From an uncultured Bacteroidales bacterium (lineage in GTDB: Bacteria > Bacteroidota > Bacteroidia > Bacteroidales > UBA932), in contig CALVCB010000009.1 of NCBI GenBank assembly GCA_944325965.1, positions 1 to 46,414 of the forward strand: DNA of 46,414 nt, read 5' to 3'. Positions 1 through 8,205 of the stretch are shown here, piece by piece. Below the pieces are notes generated by a model. The model made no database searches and had not been told where the DNA came from. It saw nothing but the letters and a program-made list of their open reading frames with translations. Made by a program: the position numbers and the translations under genes. How positions within the stretch are numbered: position 1 is the first letter of the stretch; each line of letters opens with the position of its first letter.

Positions 1-1022
1 TAGATCCATTTCCCGGTCTCTGTCTGGGCTGATGTCACAGGATCTGTGGCCATGAACACTGTACCGAATGCAAATCCTCCGAGTACCAGGTGGTAGTATG
101 CAGGCATTTCCATTGCCGGTGTCCCGCCGATAAGGTTACAGAGCCCACCGATGGCAAGTGCCCCGATTACGGATGAAAGCATTATCTTCCAGCTTGCCAC
201 ACCTGTCCAGATGAGGATTACCGCACCGATGAGGATGGCTATGACAGAAGTCTCGCCCACAGCACCAGGGATAGTACCTATAATTAGGTCCATGAATGAT
301 GTCCCGGCATCGGTCAGTCCCTGTACTCCGCCTGCTCCTGCATGTACGAGAGGGGTGGCACCTGAGAATGCGTCTGCAAGCCCGTTTCCGCTCTGAAATG
401 CTGTCCCGTCAGTGAGGTATCTTGTGACACCTCCTGTCCAGATGGTGTCTCCGGACATCTTGCTCGGGTATGAGAAGAACAGGAATGCACGGCACAGCAG
501 GGCCGGGTTCCAGATGTTCATGCCTGTGCCGCCGAACACTTCCTTGCCGAGGATCACTGCGAATGCCACTGCAATGGCGAGCATCCACAGAGGAACGTCC
601 ACAGGGACAATCAGCGGGATGAGCATACCTGACACGAGGAATCCCTCGTTCACTTCATGTCCGCGTATCTGGGCGGATATGAATTCTATCGCAAGACCTA
701 CTACGTATGCAACGACATACAGAGGAAGGACCCTGAGGAATCCGTACCATACCATCTGCCAGAAGCCCCAGTTGAGGTCGAACGCGAGGTTGTGCTGGTA
801 GCCGACATTCCAGATGCCGAAAAGGGCGCATGGCACGAGGGCTACTACTACTGTTATCATTATTCTCTTCAGATCGACGCTGTCCCTTACATGCGAACCT
901 TTGAGAGTCACAGTGTCCGGGACATAAAGGAATGACTCGAAAGCATCGAAAGTCGAATGAAGGAATCCGAATTTTCCGCCTTTCTCGAATGACGGTTTGA
1001 TTTTATCGATAAATTTTCTCAT
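1..1022 (-). CDS. nqrB: Na+-translocating NADH:quinone reductase subunit B (partial)
   Basis: Membrane subunit of the Na+-NQR complex, which carries electrons toward quinone and couples this to sodium export across the inner membrane. The frame is open from ATG at 1022 to the window edge, giving 340 residues; the C-terminus is missing (family length is around 400). It begins MRKFIDKIKPSFEKGGKFG, typical of NqrB, and several hydrophobic segments follow (for example around residues 55-75 and 95-115). The motif SGAT is present at residues 220-223; its threonine (Thr223) is the expected covalent FMN attachment site in this family. The start lies 11 bases after the nqrA stop, so the two are co-transcribed. 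Identification is firm. Confidence 0.95.
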   Translation of the reverse strand, partial: MRKFIDKIKPSFEKGGKFGFLHSTFDAFESFLYVPDTVTLKGSHVRDSVDLKRIMITVVVALVPCALFGIWNVGYQHNLAFDLNWGFWQMVWYGFLRVLPLYVVAYVVGLAIEFISAQIRGHEVNEGFLVSGMLIPLIVPVDVPLWMLAIAVAFAVILGKEVFGGTGMNIWNPALLCRAFLFFSYPSKMSGDTIWTGGVTRYLTDGTAFQSGNGLADAFSGATPLVHAGAGGVQGLTDAGTSFMDLIIGTIPGAVGETSVIAILIGAVILIWTGVASWKIMLSSVIGALAIGGLCNLIGGTPAMEMPAYYHLVLGGFAFGTVFMATDPVTSAQTETGKWI

Positions 1023-1033
1023 AACTTCCTCTT

Positions 1034-2392
1034 TTAAGCCATTTCTTTCATCATCAGGTCTATGCCGTCTGAAAGTATGGACTGGATCTCGATTTTCGAA
1101 GGACACACGTACTCGCAGAGGGCAAGATCCTCTTCAAGTACTTCATATATGCCGAACTTCTCCATCTTGTCGATGTCCCCTGCAAGGCATGCCTTGACAA
1201 GGTATACAGGGTATATGTCCATAGGAAGGACTTTCCCGTACACATCCGACATCACGAAAGCACGTGGGCCTCCGTGGAGGTTCGTGTCCATATTGTATTT
1301 CTTGTCCGGGGTAAGCCAGGAGAAATAAGTGTGTGAGAAACTGAACAGGCTGCTTCTGATCGGCTTTGCCCATCCGAGCATTTCAAATTCCCGCCCTTCT
1401 TTTATCAGGGTTATCTGGTTGTCCTGGAAACTGAGGAAGCCATCGCTGCCGACATTCTTGCCTGTGAGTACGTCTCCGCTTATGAACCTGATGCTGTCTT
1501 CTGGAGCGTTGCAGAAATCCGTGATGGCGGTCATTTGCATCCCGGCGATACCCTGGACGTAGCAAGGATCCTGGGCTTCGGGCCCGGTGACAGCCACAAG
1601 ACGTGTCATGTCATATTTTCCGGTGACGAATAGCTTTCCGATTGCAGACAGCATGAGAGGCGAAATCGTCCATACCGTCTCACCCTTCTGGATCGGGGAG
1701 ATGTGATGGATCTGAATACCTGTATTTCCTGCGGGGTGTTTTCCCGAGAATACATGGAAAGTCACATTCTCGAGCTTGTGGAAAGGGGTGCCGGAGTAGT
1801 TGGACCCGTTAAGTGACACATGGACCCCGCCGTCAGTCAGTTTGGATACAGCGTCGATTGCAGTCTGGATGTAGTTCATTTCATCCCTGAATGCATATTC
1901 AGTGCTTGCAGCAAGCGGGGCTGTGGCGAATGCGGATACGAAAATAGCCTTAGGCCTGATTTCCGGATTTGCTACAACTCCGTATGGCCGCTGTATGAAA
2001 GCCGGCCATAGCCCGCTTTTCAGGAGCGCGTCCTTGATTTCGTCGGCGCTCAGATTCGAGACTTTCCTCGCCCCGAAATCCACATACTCCTGGGATTCAT
2101 CAGCCTTAATACGGACTTCAAGCAACTTTCTTTTTTCTCCTCTGACGATTTCCGTAACGGTTCCGCTTACCGGTGAGGTGAACAGTATTTCAGGGGATTT
2201 CTTGTCAGCCAAGACAGGGGAGCCCGCCAGGACCTTGTCGCCTTCCCTGACCAGCAGTCTCGGCAGGAGACCCCTGAAGTCAGTTGGTTTTACGGCTACA
2301 ACATCAGGCTTTATCACCTTCTTGGTCTTCTGGACTGCTGTACCCGTGATAGGTATATCCAGCCCACGTTTCAAATCAATGTTGTTTGACAT
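1034..2392 (-). CDS. nqrA: Na+-translocating NADH:quinone reductase subunit A
   Basis: Peripheral cytoplasmic subunit of the Na+-NQR complex. At 452 aa it has the normal family length. The N-terminus (SNNIDLKRGLDIPITG) and the following VLAGSPVLADK region, a biotinyl/lipoyl-like hammerhead fold near residues 50-65, are characteristic of NqrA. No signal peptide or membrane span is seen, as expected. It is the first gene of the operon, followed 11 bases later by nqrB; the other nqr genes presumably lie beyond the left edge of the window. The start at 2392 is the only ATG near the conserved N-terminus, and no Shine-Dalgarno site precedes it. Confidence 0.95.
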   Translation of the reverse strand: MSNNIDLKRGLDIPITGTAVQKTKKVIKPDVVAVKPTDFRGLLPRLLVREGDKVLAGSPVLADKKSPEILFTSPVSGTVTEIVRGEKRKLLEVRIKADESQEYVDFGARKVSNLSADEIKDALLKSGLWPAFIQRPYGVVANPEIRPKAIFVSAFATAPLAASTEYAFRDEMNYIQTAIDAVSKLTDGGVHVSLNGSNYSGTPFHKLENVTFHVFSGKHPAGNTGIQIHHISPIQKGETVWTISPLMLSAIGKLFVTGKYDMTRLVAVTGPEAQDPCYVQGIAGMQMTAITDFCNAPEDSIRFISGDVLTGKNVGSDGFLSFQDNQITLIKEGREFEMLGWAKPIRSSLFSFSHTYFSWLTPDKKYNMDTNLHGGPRAFVMSDVYGKVLPMDIYPVYLVKACLAGDIDKMEKFGIYEVLEEDLALCEYVCPSKIEIQSILSDGIDLMMKEMA

Positions 2393-2534
2393 TATAAAAA
2401 CCGTTTTTTGAGTATTTTCTGAAAACCGCCGCGAATTTAGTGATTTTTTTTCTTATTTTATATGCCTTGAGGAAATGACTTTAATTTTTTGGCAAATATC
2501 TGTCAATTTGCCTATTATAGGCTTTTGTTGACAA
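2393..2534. promoter_or_regulatory. nqrA upstream region
   Basis: AT-rich spacer carrying the presumed nqrA promoter on the minus strand. A partial -7 box, GATATTTG (complement of 2493-2500), is the best match to TAnnTTTG, but no good TTTG lies at the right distance upstream. Two short palindromes sit next to each other: GCCTATTATAGGC at 2511-2523 and CTTTTGTTGACAAAAG at 2522-2537. They could be an operator for nqr, but nothing in the sequence proves it. Confidence 0.3.
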
Positions 2535-2574
2535 AAGAAAGACTGGATCCGGCAAACCGGGTCCAGTCTTTCTT
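2535..2574 (-). terminator. Intrinsic terminator after susD
   Basis: Two 18-base arms (2535-2552 and 2557-2574) pair around a 4-base loop with a single mismatch or wobble. On the minus strand the second arm runs into CTTTCTTTTG, giving a T-rich tail. It starts 15 bases after the susD stop, so it ends the minus-strand susCD transcript and insulates the nqr operon. Confidence 0.85.
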
Positions 2575-2589
2575 CGTTATTCCATAAAA

Positions 2590-4596
2590 CTATTCTTCGT
2601 CCCAGAATGGAGCTTGTACCAGTGTCGGGTCCTTGTCCATTTCCGTCTGATATACAGGGAACCAGTAGTATTTTCTTTCATAGGCACGGTCTGCCATTTC
2701 TACTGTCCTGACAAAGAATGCCGCAGAATTGGAGGCGTCGTCTGATTTTTCAGTGCCGGCGAAGTTCATGCCGTATGTCGGCTGGTCGAGGACCTCTTCA
2801 GCCATCATCCATCTCCTGAGGTCCATATACCTGATTCCGTCTTCACAACAAAGCTCGACTCTCCTTTCCCTGCGGATGGCTTCACGCATGGCATCCTGAT
2901 CTGCTGGTACCGGAATCTGGTCGAATGTTTCTCCGCAGATAGTTTCTGTCCCAGTGCCGTACTGAGGTACACCTGCGCGTTCACGGATCAGGTTCAGGTA
3001 TTTCAGGATGTCAGGGTTTCCAGGGTCGCATTCGTTGAGTGCTTCGGCATAGTTCAGATAGGCTTCGCCGAGCCTGTAAAGTATTCCGGGGCGGTAAGGA
3101 TGCTGGCTGTCCCTGTTGTTCTGGTCAAGTGATACTTTCTTGCGGTTCAGGTATCCGCTCTGCGGTGCGTCATGCGTAGGTCCTCCGTCGACGCCGTTGG
3201 AATAAAAATTGGTCGTGCGTCCGGCCTGGTGGTACCACTGTTCGTTCCACATAACGGTCAGGTAGAACCTCGGTTCACGGTTCACATACATGTTGAATGT
3301 ACCTGTCGATGCCACCTGGTTGTAGGTAGCTCCGTCCCTGCTCTGGTTGACAACCACTTCTTCCCCTGCCGCTCCCGTATAGTTCCTGTACAGGTCATAT
3401 TTCGTTTTCCTGACGTCCGGCTCTGTGGAGAATCCTTTTTCAGTATAGCCTGATTCCGGGTTGATTACAGGATGTCCGTAGTCTCCGTTGTATCCGGTGA
3501 TAGGAATTGTACCGTCTTTCATGAAGAAGGCGTCCACGAGAGTCTGGTATATACCGTTACCGCCGTTCCCTTTGGCTCCGCGCGGAGTGCAGTGCCCTTC
3601 AAACTGGCTGTAGTCGCTTGAAGGCCTTACAAAGAGCGCCTCAGGGTTGCTGTTGACAAGGTTGGTCATGTTCACCTGGTTGATCACCGCCCCGTAGCAT
3701 GACATGAACGGGTCAAGGGTCCCGTCGTCATTGTATGCTTTGTAGAGCCTGTGTCCGGCGGTCTCTGCCGCATCGATAAGCTCCTTGCATGCGTCTGCGG
3801 CCCTTCTCCACTTTGTCGCGTCATATGTGGTGTTGAATATTTCTTCTCCGCGGTAGTTTACATGTCCTGTATACCACTTGTTCCCGTTCACGAGAGGGCT
3901 GGCAGCGAACAGCAGCATCCTTGCACGGACAGCAAGGCACATGATGGAGGTGGCTTCACCCAGGTATGTGTTCGTCCTTGTGGCGGGCAGGATTTGTGAG
4001 AGTTCGGTAAGCTGTCCGTCTATCCAGTTGACCATGAAGTCGAATGTCTCCTGGCCTCTCATCAGGTTAGGGTCCTCTACGTTTGCCAGCCCGTCGAAGA
4101 ACGGGATGGCGCCATGGGCCTCAAGCATGAGCCAATAATAGTATGCTATAAGAAACCTGCACTGGTTCTTCATGTCATTTACCCTTTCCTCTGTAAGGTT
4201 CTGCTCCGGCAGGGCATGGGCGTTCTCTATGAACTGGTATGCAGAGCGGATGCGGATAGGACATCCAGCCCACACATCCCCGTTCCAGGATGAATTGGTA
4301 TACCATTGGCCTATCAGGAAGTTCAGTACCGAGCCTCCCCACCACTGCTGCCATCTCTGGGATGGGTCAAGGTCATCTCCGAGCACATCGTACCCATAGT
4401 CCCTGAGGAATCCCCAGTATGGGTCGGGTACCTTTGTATATACTCCGGCAAACCAGTCTTCCGTACGTACCTTGTCGTTGAAGACCATTTCCATTGTCAG
4501 AGTGTCATCCGGGGCGTTGTCTATGAAGTCCGCGCAACTTGTCATGCCGGAGAGGCCTATGCCCAGGATAAGTATATTTCTGATAAATTTCTTCAT
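2590..4596 (-). CDS. SusD/RagB-family nutrient-binding lipoprotein
   Basis: Surface lipoprotein that would cap the neighbouring SusC channel and bind its oligosaccharide or other ligand. The 668-residue protein starts with a lipoprotein signal peptide, with the acylated cysteine at position 21 in GMTSC. The following FIDNAPDDTLT is a typical SusD start, and the C-terminal half has the family motifs RLGEAYLNYAEALNE, IRERAGVPQYG, IRRERRVELCCEDGIRYMDLRRW. It is longer than classical SusD (about 550 aa), within the range of the RagB/SusD superfamily. It follows susC by 26 bases and ends the transcript. The ligand cannot be deduced, since no glycosidase is encoded beside it. Confidence 0.93.
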   Translation of the reverse strand: MKKFIRNILILGIGLSGMTSCADFIDNAPDDTLTMEMVFNDKVRTEDWFAGVYTKVPDPYWGFLRDYGYDVLGDDLDPSQRWQQWWGGSVLNFLIGQWYTNSSWNGDVWAGCPIRIRSAYQFIENAHALPEQNLTEERVNDMKNQCRFLIAYYYWLMLEAHGAIPFFDGLANVEDPNLMRGQETFDFMVNWIDGQLTELSQILPATRTNTYLGEATSIMCLAVRARMLLFAASPLVNGNKWYTGHVNYRGEEIFNTTYDATKWRRAADACKELIDAAETAGHRLYKAYNDDGTLDPFMSCYGAVINQVNMTNLVNSNPEALFVRPSSDYSQFEGHCTPRGAKGNGGNGIYQTLVDAFFMKDGTIPITGYNGDYGHPVINPESGYTEKGFSTEPDVRKTKYDLYRNYTGAAGEEVVVNQSRDGATYNQVASTGTFNMYVNREPRFYLTVMWNEQWYHQAGRTTNFYSNGVDGGPTHDAPQSGYLNRKKVSLDQNNRDSQHPYRPGILYRLGEAYLNYAEALNECDPGNPDILKYLNLIRERAGVPQYGTGTETICGETFDQIPVPADQDAMREAIRRERRVELCCEDGIRYMDLRRWMMAEEVLDQPTYGMNFAGTEKSDDASNSAAFFVRTVEMADRAYERKYYWFPVYQTEMDKDPTLVQAPFWDEE

Positions 4597-4622
4597 GAGT
4601 TCAAATATGTTGTATTGATGAT

Positions 4623-7600
4623 TTAGAAATTAATGTCGAATCCTATGGAGACGGATCTCATGATAGGATACTTGGCTCCGGTCTGTGTGTCAAGTTCCGG
4701 ATCCCACAGCTTGAAACTGGAGAAGGTGGCGAGGTTGGAGCCTTTCAGATAGATGCGGATGCTCTCGAGGCGAATCTTGTCCATCCATCTGTGAGGAAGG
4801 GAGTAGCCGATCTCCACGTCTTTGAGACGGAGCATGCTCATGTCCTTGTACCACCATGATGAGTTCTGGCTGTTGTTGGCGTTGGGCCCCCATGATAGTC
4901 TCGGGTAGAATACGTCCTGGCTCTGGTTTTCTTCAGTCCAGCGGTCGTTGTAGTTGGAGAGGATGTTTCCCATTGTTCCTTGTGATGAACCTGGAAGGAA
5001 GTTGTTAGCCGGGCCTCCGATGAATCGGTGCGTTCTGCCGTTACCCTGGAAGAAGAAGCTGAAGTCCAGGTTCTTCCATCTGATGTTTCCTCCGAAACCG
5101 TAGACGATTTCCGGGTTTACAGTGCCTCCCATGGCGACTTCGTCCATAGCGTTGACTACACCGTCCCCGTTGACATCCTCATATCTTATATCTCCCGGAC
5201 GCACTGTAGAGAATGTATGTGCAGGGATGTCATCCCTGAGAGTGAGTTCGCCGTCAGGACCGGCAACGAAGTCATCCTCGGTGAAAAGGCCTACAGCCTT
5301 GAGTCCGAAGAGCTCGTCTACTGAATGGCCTGTCCGCTGGCGGTTGGTCCCGATTACTCCAAGTGCTTCATCCTGCTCGATGATAGTATTGTGCGCATAG
5401 GTGAATGTCCCGCGGAAACCTACATAGAGATCCTTGTTGATGTCTTTGTTGAACGAGAGGGCGAGGTCTACACCGGTGTTGTTCACCTTTCCGAAGTTGG
5501 CCCACGGTGTCTTGCGGAAACCTGCAGCCGTAGGGATGTTCTGTCTCTGCATGAAGATGTCGCGTCTCATTTCCTTGAACCAGTCCACCTGGAGGTTGAA
5601 TGCGTTCCACAGGCCGAGTTCCATACCTACGTTAATTTTCTCTACGGTCTCCCATGTGAGGTCAGTGACTCCGATTTCACCTTCAAAGCGTGCCGACCGG
5701 TTCAGCGAGGCGTCATATCCCCACTGGTATGAGCCGTCTGTGTCGATGGTAGAAAGGAATGCAAACCTTCTTCCGGAGAGCTGGTCGTTACCTGTAAGGC
5801 CCCATGAGGCACGGAACTTCAGGAGCGAGATGGCCTTCTTCACGTTCTTCATGAACGGCTCCTCTGATACGAGCCAGCCCACGGCCGCTGAAGGGAAGAA
5901 ACCGAAGCGGTTGCCTTTTGTAAAGTTTTCGGAACCATTGTATCCGAAGTTGAACTCGGCTACATAGCGGTTGTCGAATGTGTAGGATGCACGGCCGGCG
6001 ATACCCATGCGTCTGTAAGGTACGATACTTCCGTCGTTGTAGTCGCGCTGGTTGTAAAGGAAAAGTCCGCTTACCGCATGCTTTCCGAAGGTCCTGTCAT
6101 ATGTTACGTTGGCCTCGAAGTATGTGGCCTTGTTTCCCCAGTCCGCACCATCGGATGTGTCGAGAAATTCCTGTCCGTTGCCAGGTGTCCCGAGTATCAG
6201 GTTGCCTTCCTCGTCCCTGGCTGTCGCAGGTGAATAATATATAGGGGTCCTGCTTCTGTTCACATAGGAGCGTGAATAGCGGTCGAAGGAGAACAGGGCC
6301 TTTGCTTTCAGTCCCTTGGTCACGAAATCCAGCCTCTGCTCAACGGAGAAGAGTGATTCTATCTTCGATGCCGTTGAATTGCTGTATCCGTGCTGGGTGG
6401 TCTCTGCCCACGGGTTGTTTCTCTGCTCTACCCTTACATCCTGTCCGGTAGAGTACTGTGTAGGGTGTACATATGGCGGGGTATCGAATGCACGGTTGAA
6501 TATGTCGTCAGTGCCTACTGCAAGTCCTCTTATTTCCTGGAGATACCCTCCGATGCTGATGCCGACGATCGTGGTCTTGGTGATGTTGATGTCGACATTG
6601 GAGCGTATGTTGTATTTGTTCAGATGCAGGCCTCCCCAGTCTTTTCTCGGGTCTTTCTCGAAAATTCCGTCTTCTCCATAGTATGAGGCTACAAGGGCGT
6701 ATCTGAGGATGTCGCTACCTCCGGTGATGGTGAGGTCCCCTCTGGTGTTGCTCGCATAGTCCTTGGAAATGGCGTCCAGCCAGTTGACATCGGGGTAAAG
6801 GTCCGGGTCTGACCCCGTGCGGTAGCCTTCCATGGCTTCAGCCCCGTACAGAGGCTGGTTCCCTGCGGCTGTTGTCAGTTCGTTCATGAGCGAGAGGTAG
6901 TCGTAAGAGCCGATGTATTCAGGAAGCTTTACCGGCTGGGTGAAGCTCTGCTCCATGTGGAAATTGACTTTCGGACGTCCGAGATAGCCTTTCTTTGTCT
7001 GGACCAGGATGACGCCGTTTGCTCCGCGCACACCGTATACGGCACTGGCTGCTGCGTCTTTCAGTACAGAGAACGACTCGATCTCGGCTGCCGAAAGGTC
7101 ATCGAGGCTGCGCTCTATGCCGTCGACAAGCACCAGAGGGTCGCGTCCTGTACCCTGGAACGAGGATATACCGCGGATCCAGAAAGAAGATCCGTCATAT
7201 CCCGGTTCACCGGATCTCTGCACGGCTATCACACCGGCAAGCTGTCCGGCAAGGTTGTTGGATACCGCACGGGTCGATCCCTGCTGGAGTGCAGTCGGGT
7301 TCACTGAAGTGATGGAACCTACGATAGAAGCCCTTTTCTGCTGGCCGTAAGCCACGACTACGGATTCGTCGAGGCTGTTTGCGGTCTCCCGCATGTTGAC
7401 GTTGATGTTGATCTGGTTCCTGACAGTGATGGCTACGGGTTCGAATCCGAGATAGCTGAATTCAAGGACAGATTCCTTGTTCGGGACAATGATGATGTAA
7501 TGGCCGTCGGCATCCGTGATGGCACCTGTGTTGGTCCCCTGGATCATGACAGAGACTCCGATGAGAGGCTCCTGCTGCATGTCACGGACTGTACCGTTGA

Positions 7601-7795
7601 TTGTGATTCCCTTTTCCCTCTGTTGGGGCCCGGCATTTGCCGGAGCTTTCGGGTTACTCAGATTGCTTTGCTGGGGGGGGTAATAGAATGCCGCTCCCTG
7701 TCGACTGCGCTTTCTTCAGCGAAAGAAAGCGCAGTAGAAAGTAGCAGGGCTGCAAGGACTGCCCCGGTCTTTTCTTTAAGCATAAGCTTTGGCAT
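4623..7795 (-). CDS. SusC/RagA TonB-linked transporter, N-terminal frameshift
   Basis: Outer-membrane TonB-dependent transporter, partner of the following SusD. The uninterrupted frame from Met at 7580 covers 985 residues: the carboxypeptidase-like domain, the plug (SASAVYGVRGANGVILVQTKKG) and a barrel ending in aromatic FDINF. That Met is not a credible start, because the frame continues upstream through GITINGTVRD, which belongs to the same domain. A signal peptide (MLKEKTGAVLAALLLSTALSFA, preceded by MPKL) is encoded from 7795/7783 in another frame, which reaches TGA a few codons after an 8-G tract at 7673-7680. One extra base between about 7725 and 7673 joins the two into a normal protein of about 1057 residues. 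The tract is the likeliest place, but the in-frame reading AAFYYPPQQ just upstream means the lesion could lie a little earlier. No STN domain is present, in keeping with the lack of an ECF sigma/FecR pair here. It may be a phase-off state, a true lesion or a sequencing error. Confidence 0.85.
7630..7643 (-). other. Small hairpin downstream of the G-tract
   Basis: CCGGC (7630-7634) pairs with GCCGG (7639-7643) around a 4-base loop. On the susC mRNA it lies about 29 bases 3' of the C-tract. That is farther than the usual spacing for a frameshift-stimulating structure, so its relevance is uncertain. Confidence 0.35.
7673..7680 (-). repeat. 8-base G (mRNA C) homopolymer in susC
   Basis: Eight consecutive G on the plus strand (C in the susC mRNA) lie between the signal-peptide frame and the transporter frame. 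Nine or six would join them; eight does not. Such runs are prone to slipped-strand mispairing in vivo and to indel errors in sequencing and assembly. Confidence 0.8.
7704..7735 (-). other. Perfect 13-bp hairpin in the susC signal-peptide region
   Basis: ACTGCGCTTTCTT (7704-7716) is repeated inverted as AAGAAAGCGCAGT (7723-7735), with a 6-base loop. In the susC mRNA it starts about 60 bases after the first ATG and would be very stable. No T-run follows, so it does not look like a terminator. It could affect translation or mRNA stability. Confidence 0.7.
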
Positions 7796-8189
7796 GTGTT
7801 AGTTTGTTATTAATGTTGTTTTAGTCTGGCAGCCTCAGTATATTTTGTTGTCTGAAAAGGGCTGCTTTCCGATATAAATCCGCCGATGTAGTCTCTTTGT
7901 ATATACATGCGGAAGATTTTGCCGTACCGGAAACATTTCAGGTTTTAGTGTTCCTCGCTATATAATCCGTACAAATATAGTGAAGAATTGGATATCAGAC
8001 AATAGTATTTTGAATAATTCTACAGGACCGTCTCAAGCATTTGGCTTGAGGAATGGTCAAAAACGATTGATTCATAGTTAAATGTATTATGTATAAACAT
8101 ATTGACATTGTTCCTTTCCTGTTTTGGCTGCCATATGCCGTGGAATCCCATGTGCGGCAAATAAATTTGTTCCGCTCTCGGCTTCTTCC
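7796..8189. other. Divergent intergenic region between susC and uvrD
   Basis: No gene is seen here. The region holds a roughly 170-base susC leader (about 7796-7966), the susC promoter and a short imperfect hairpin at 8026-8058. The frame upstream of uvrD is open back to an ATG at 8089, but it would begin upstream of the uvrD promoter and its translation (MYKHIDIVPFLFWLPY) does not resemble a helicase N-terminus. Confidence 0.6.
7972..8003 (-). promoter_or_regulatory. Putative susC promoter
   Basis: On the minus strand, ATTG (complement of 8000-8003) is followed after 20 bases by a perfect -7 box TATATTTG (complement of 7972-7979). Transcription would start near 7966, leaving a leader of about 170 bases before the susC ATG. 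Confidence 0.6.
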
Positions 8190-8197
8190 TATATTCG
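8166..8197 (+). promoter_or_regulatory. Putative uvrD promoter
   Basis: TTTG (8166-8169), a 20-base spacer and TATATTCG (8190-8197) match the Bacteroidota housekeeping promoter with one change. The expected start site is 8201-8204, only a few bases before the ATG at 8206. The spacer closely resembles that of the promoter at 32862-32893. Confidence 0.65.
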
Positions 8198-8205
8198 CGC
8201 CCATT

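Noticed and set aside
7581-7680. SusC as an intact gene starting at Met 7580
   Set aside because: The frame continues upstream through conserved carboxypeptidase-like residues (GITINGTVRD), and such a start would lack the signal peptide needed for export.
7704-7735. Invertible DNA switch in susC
   Set aside because: The inverted repeat encloses only 6 bases, too short to invert a promoter or gene segment.
8089-8205. N-terminal extension of the helicase
   Set aside because: The promoter (8166-8197) lies inside it, and the helicase family normally begins close to Met 8206.
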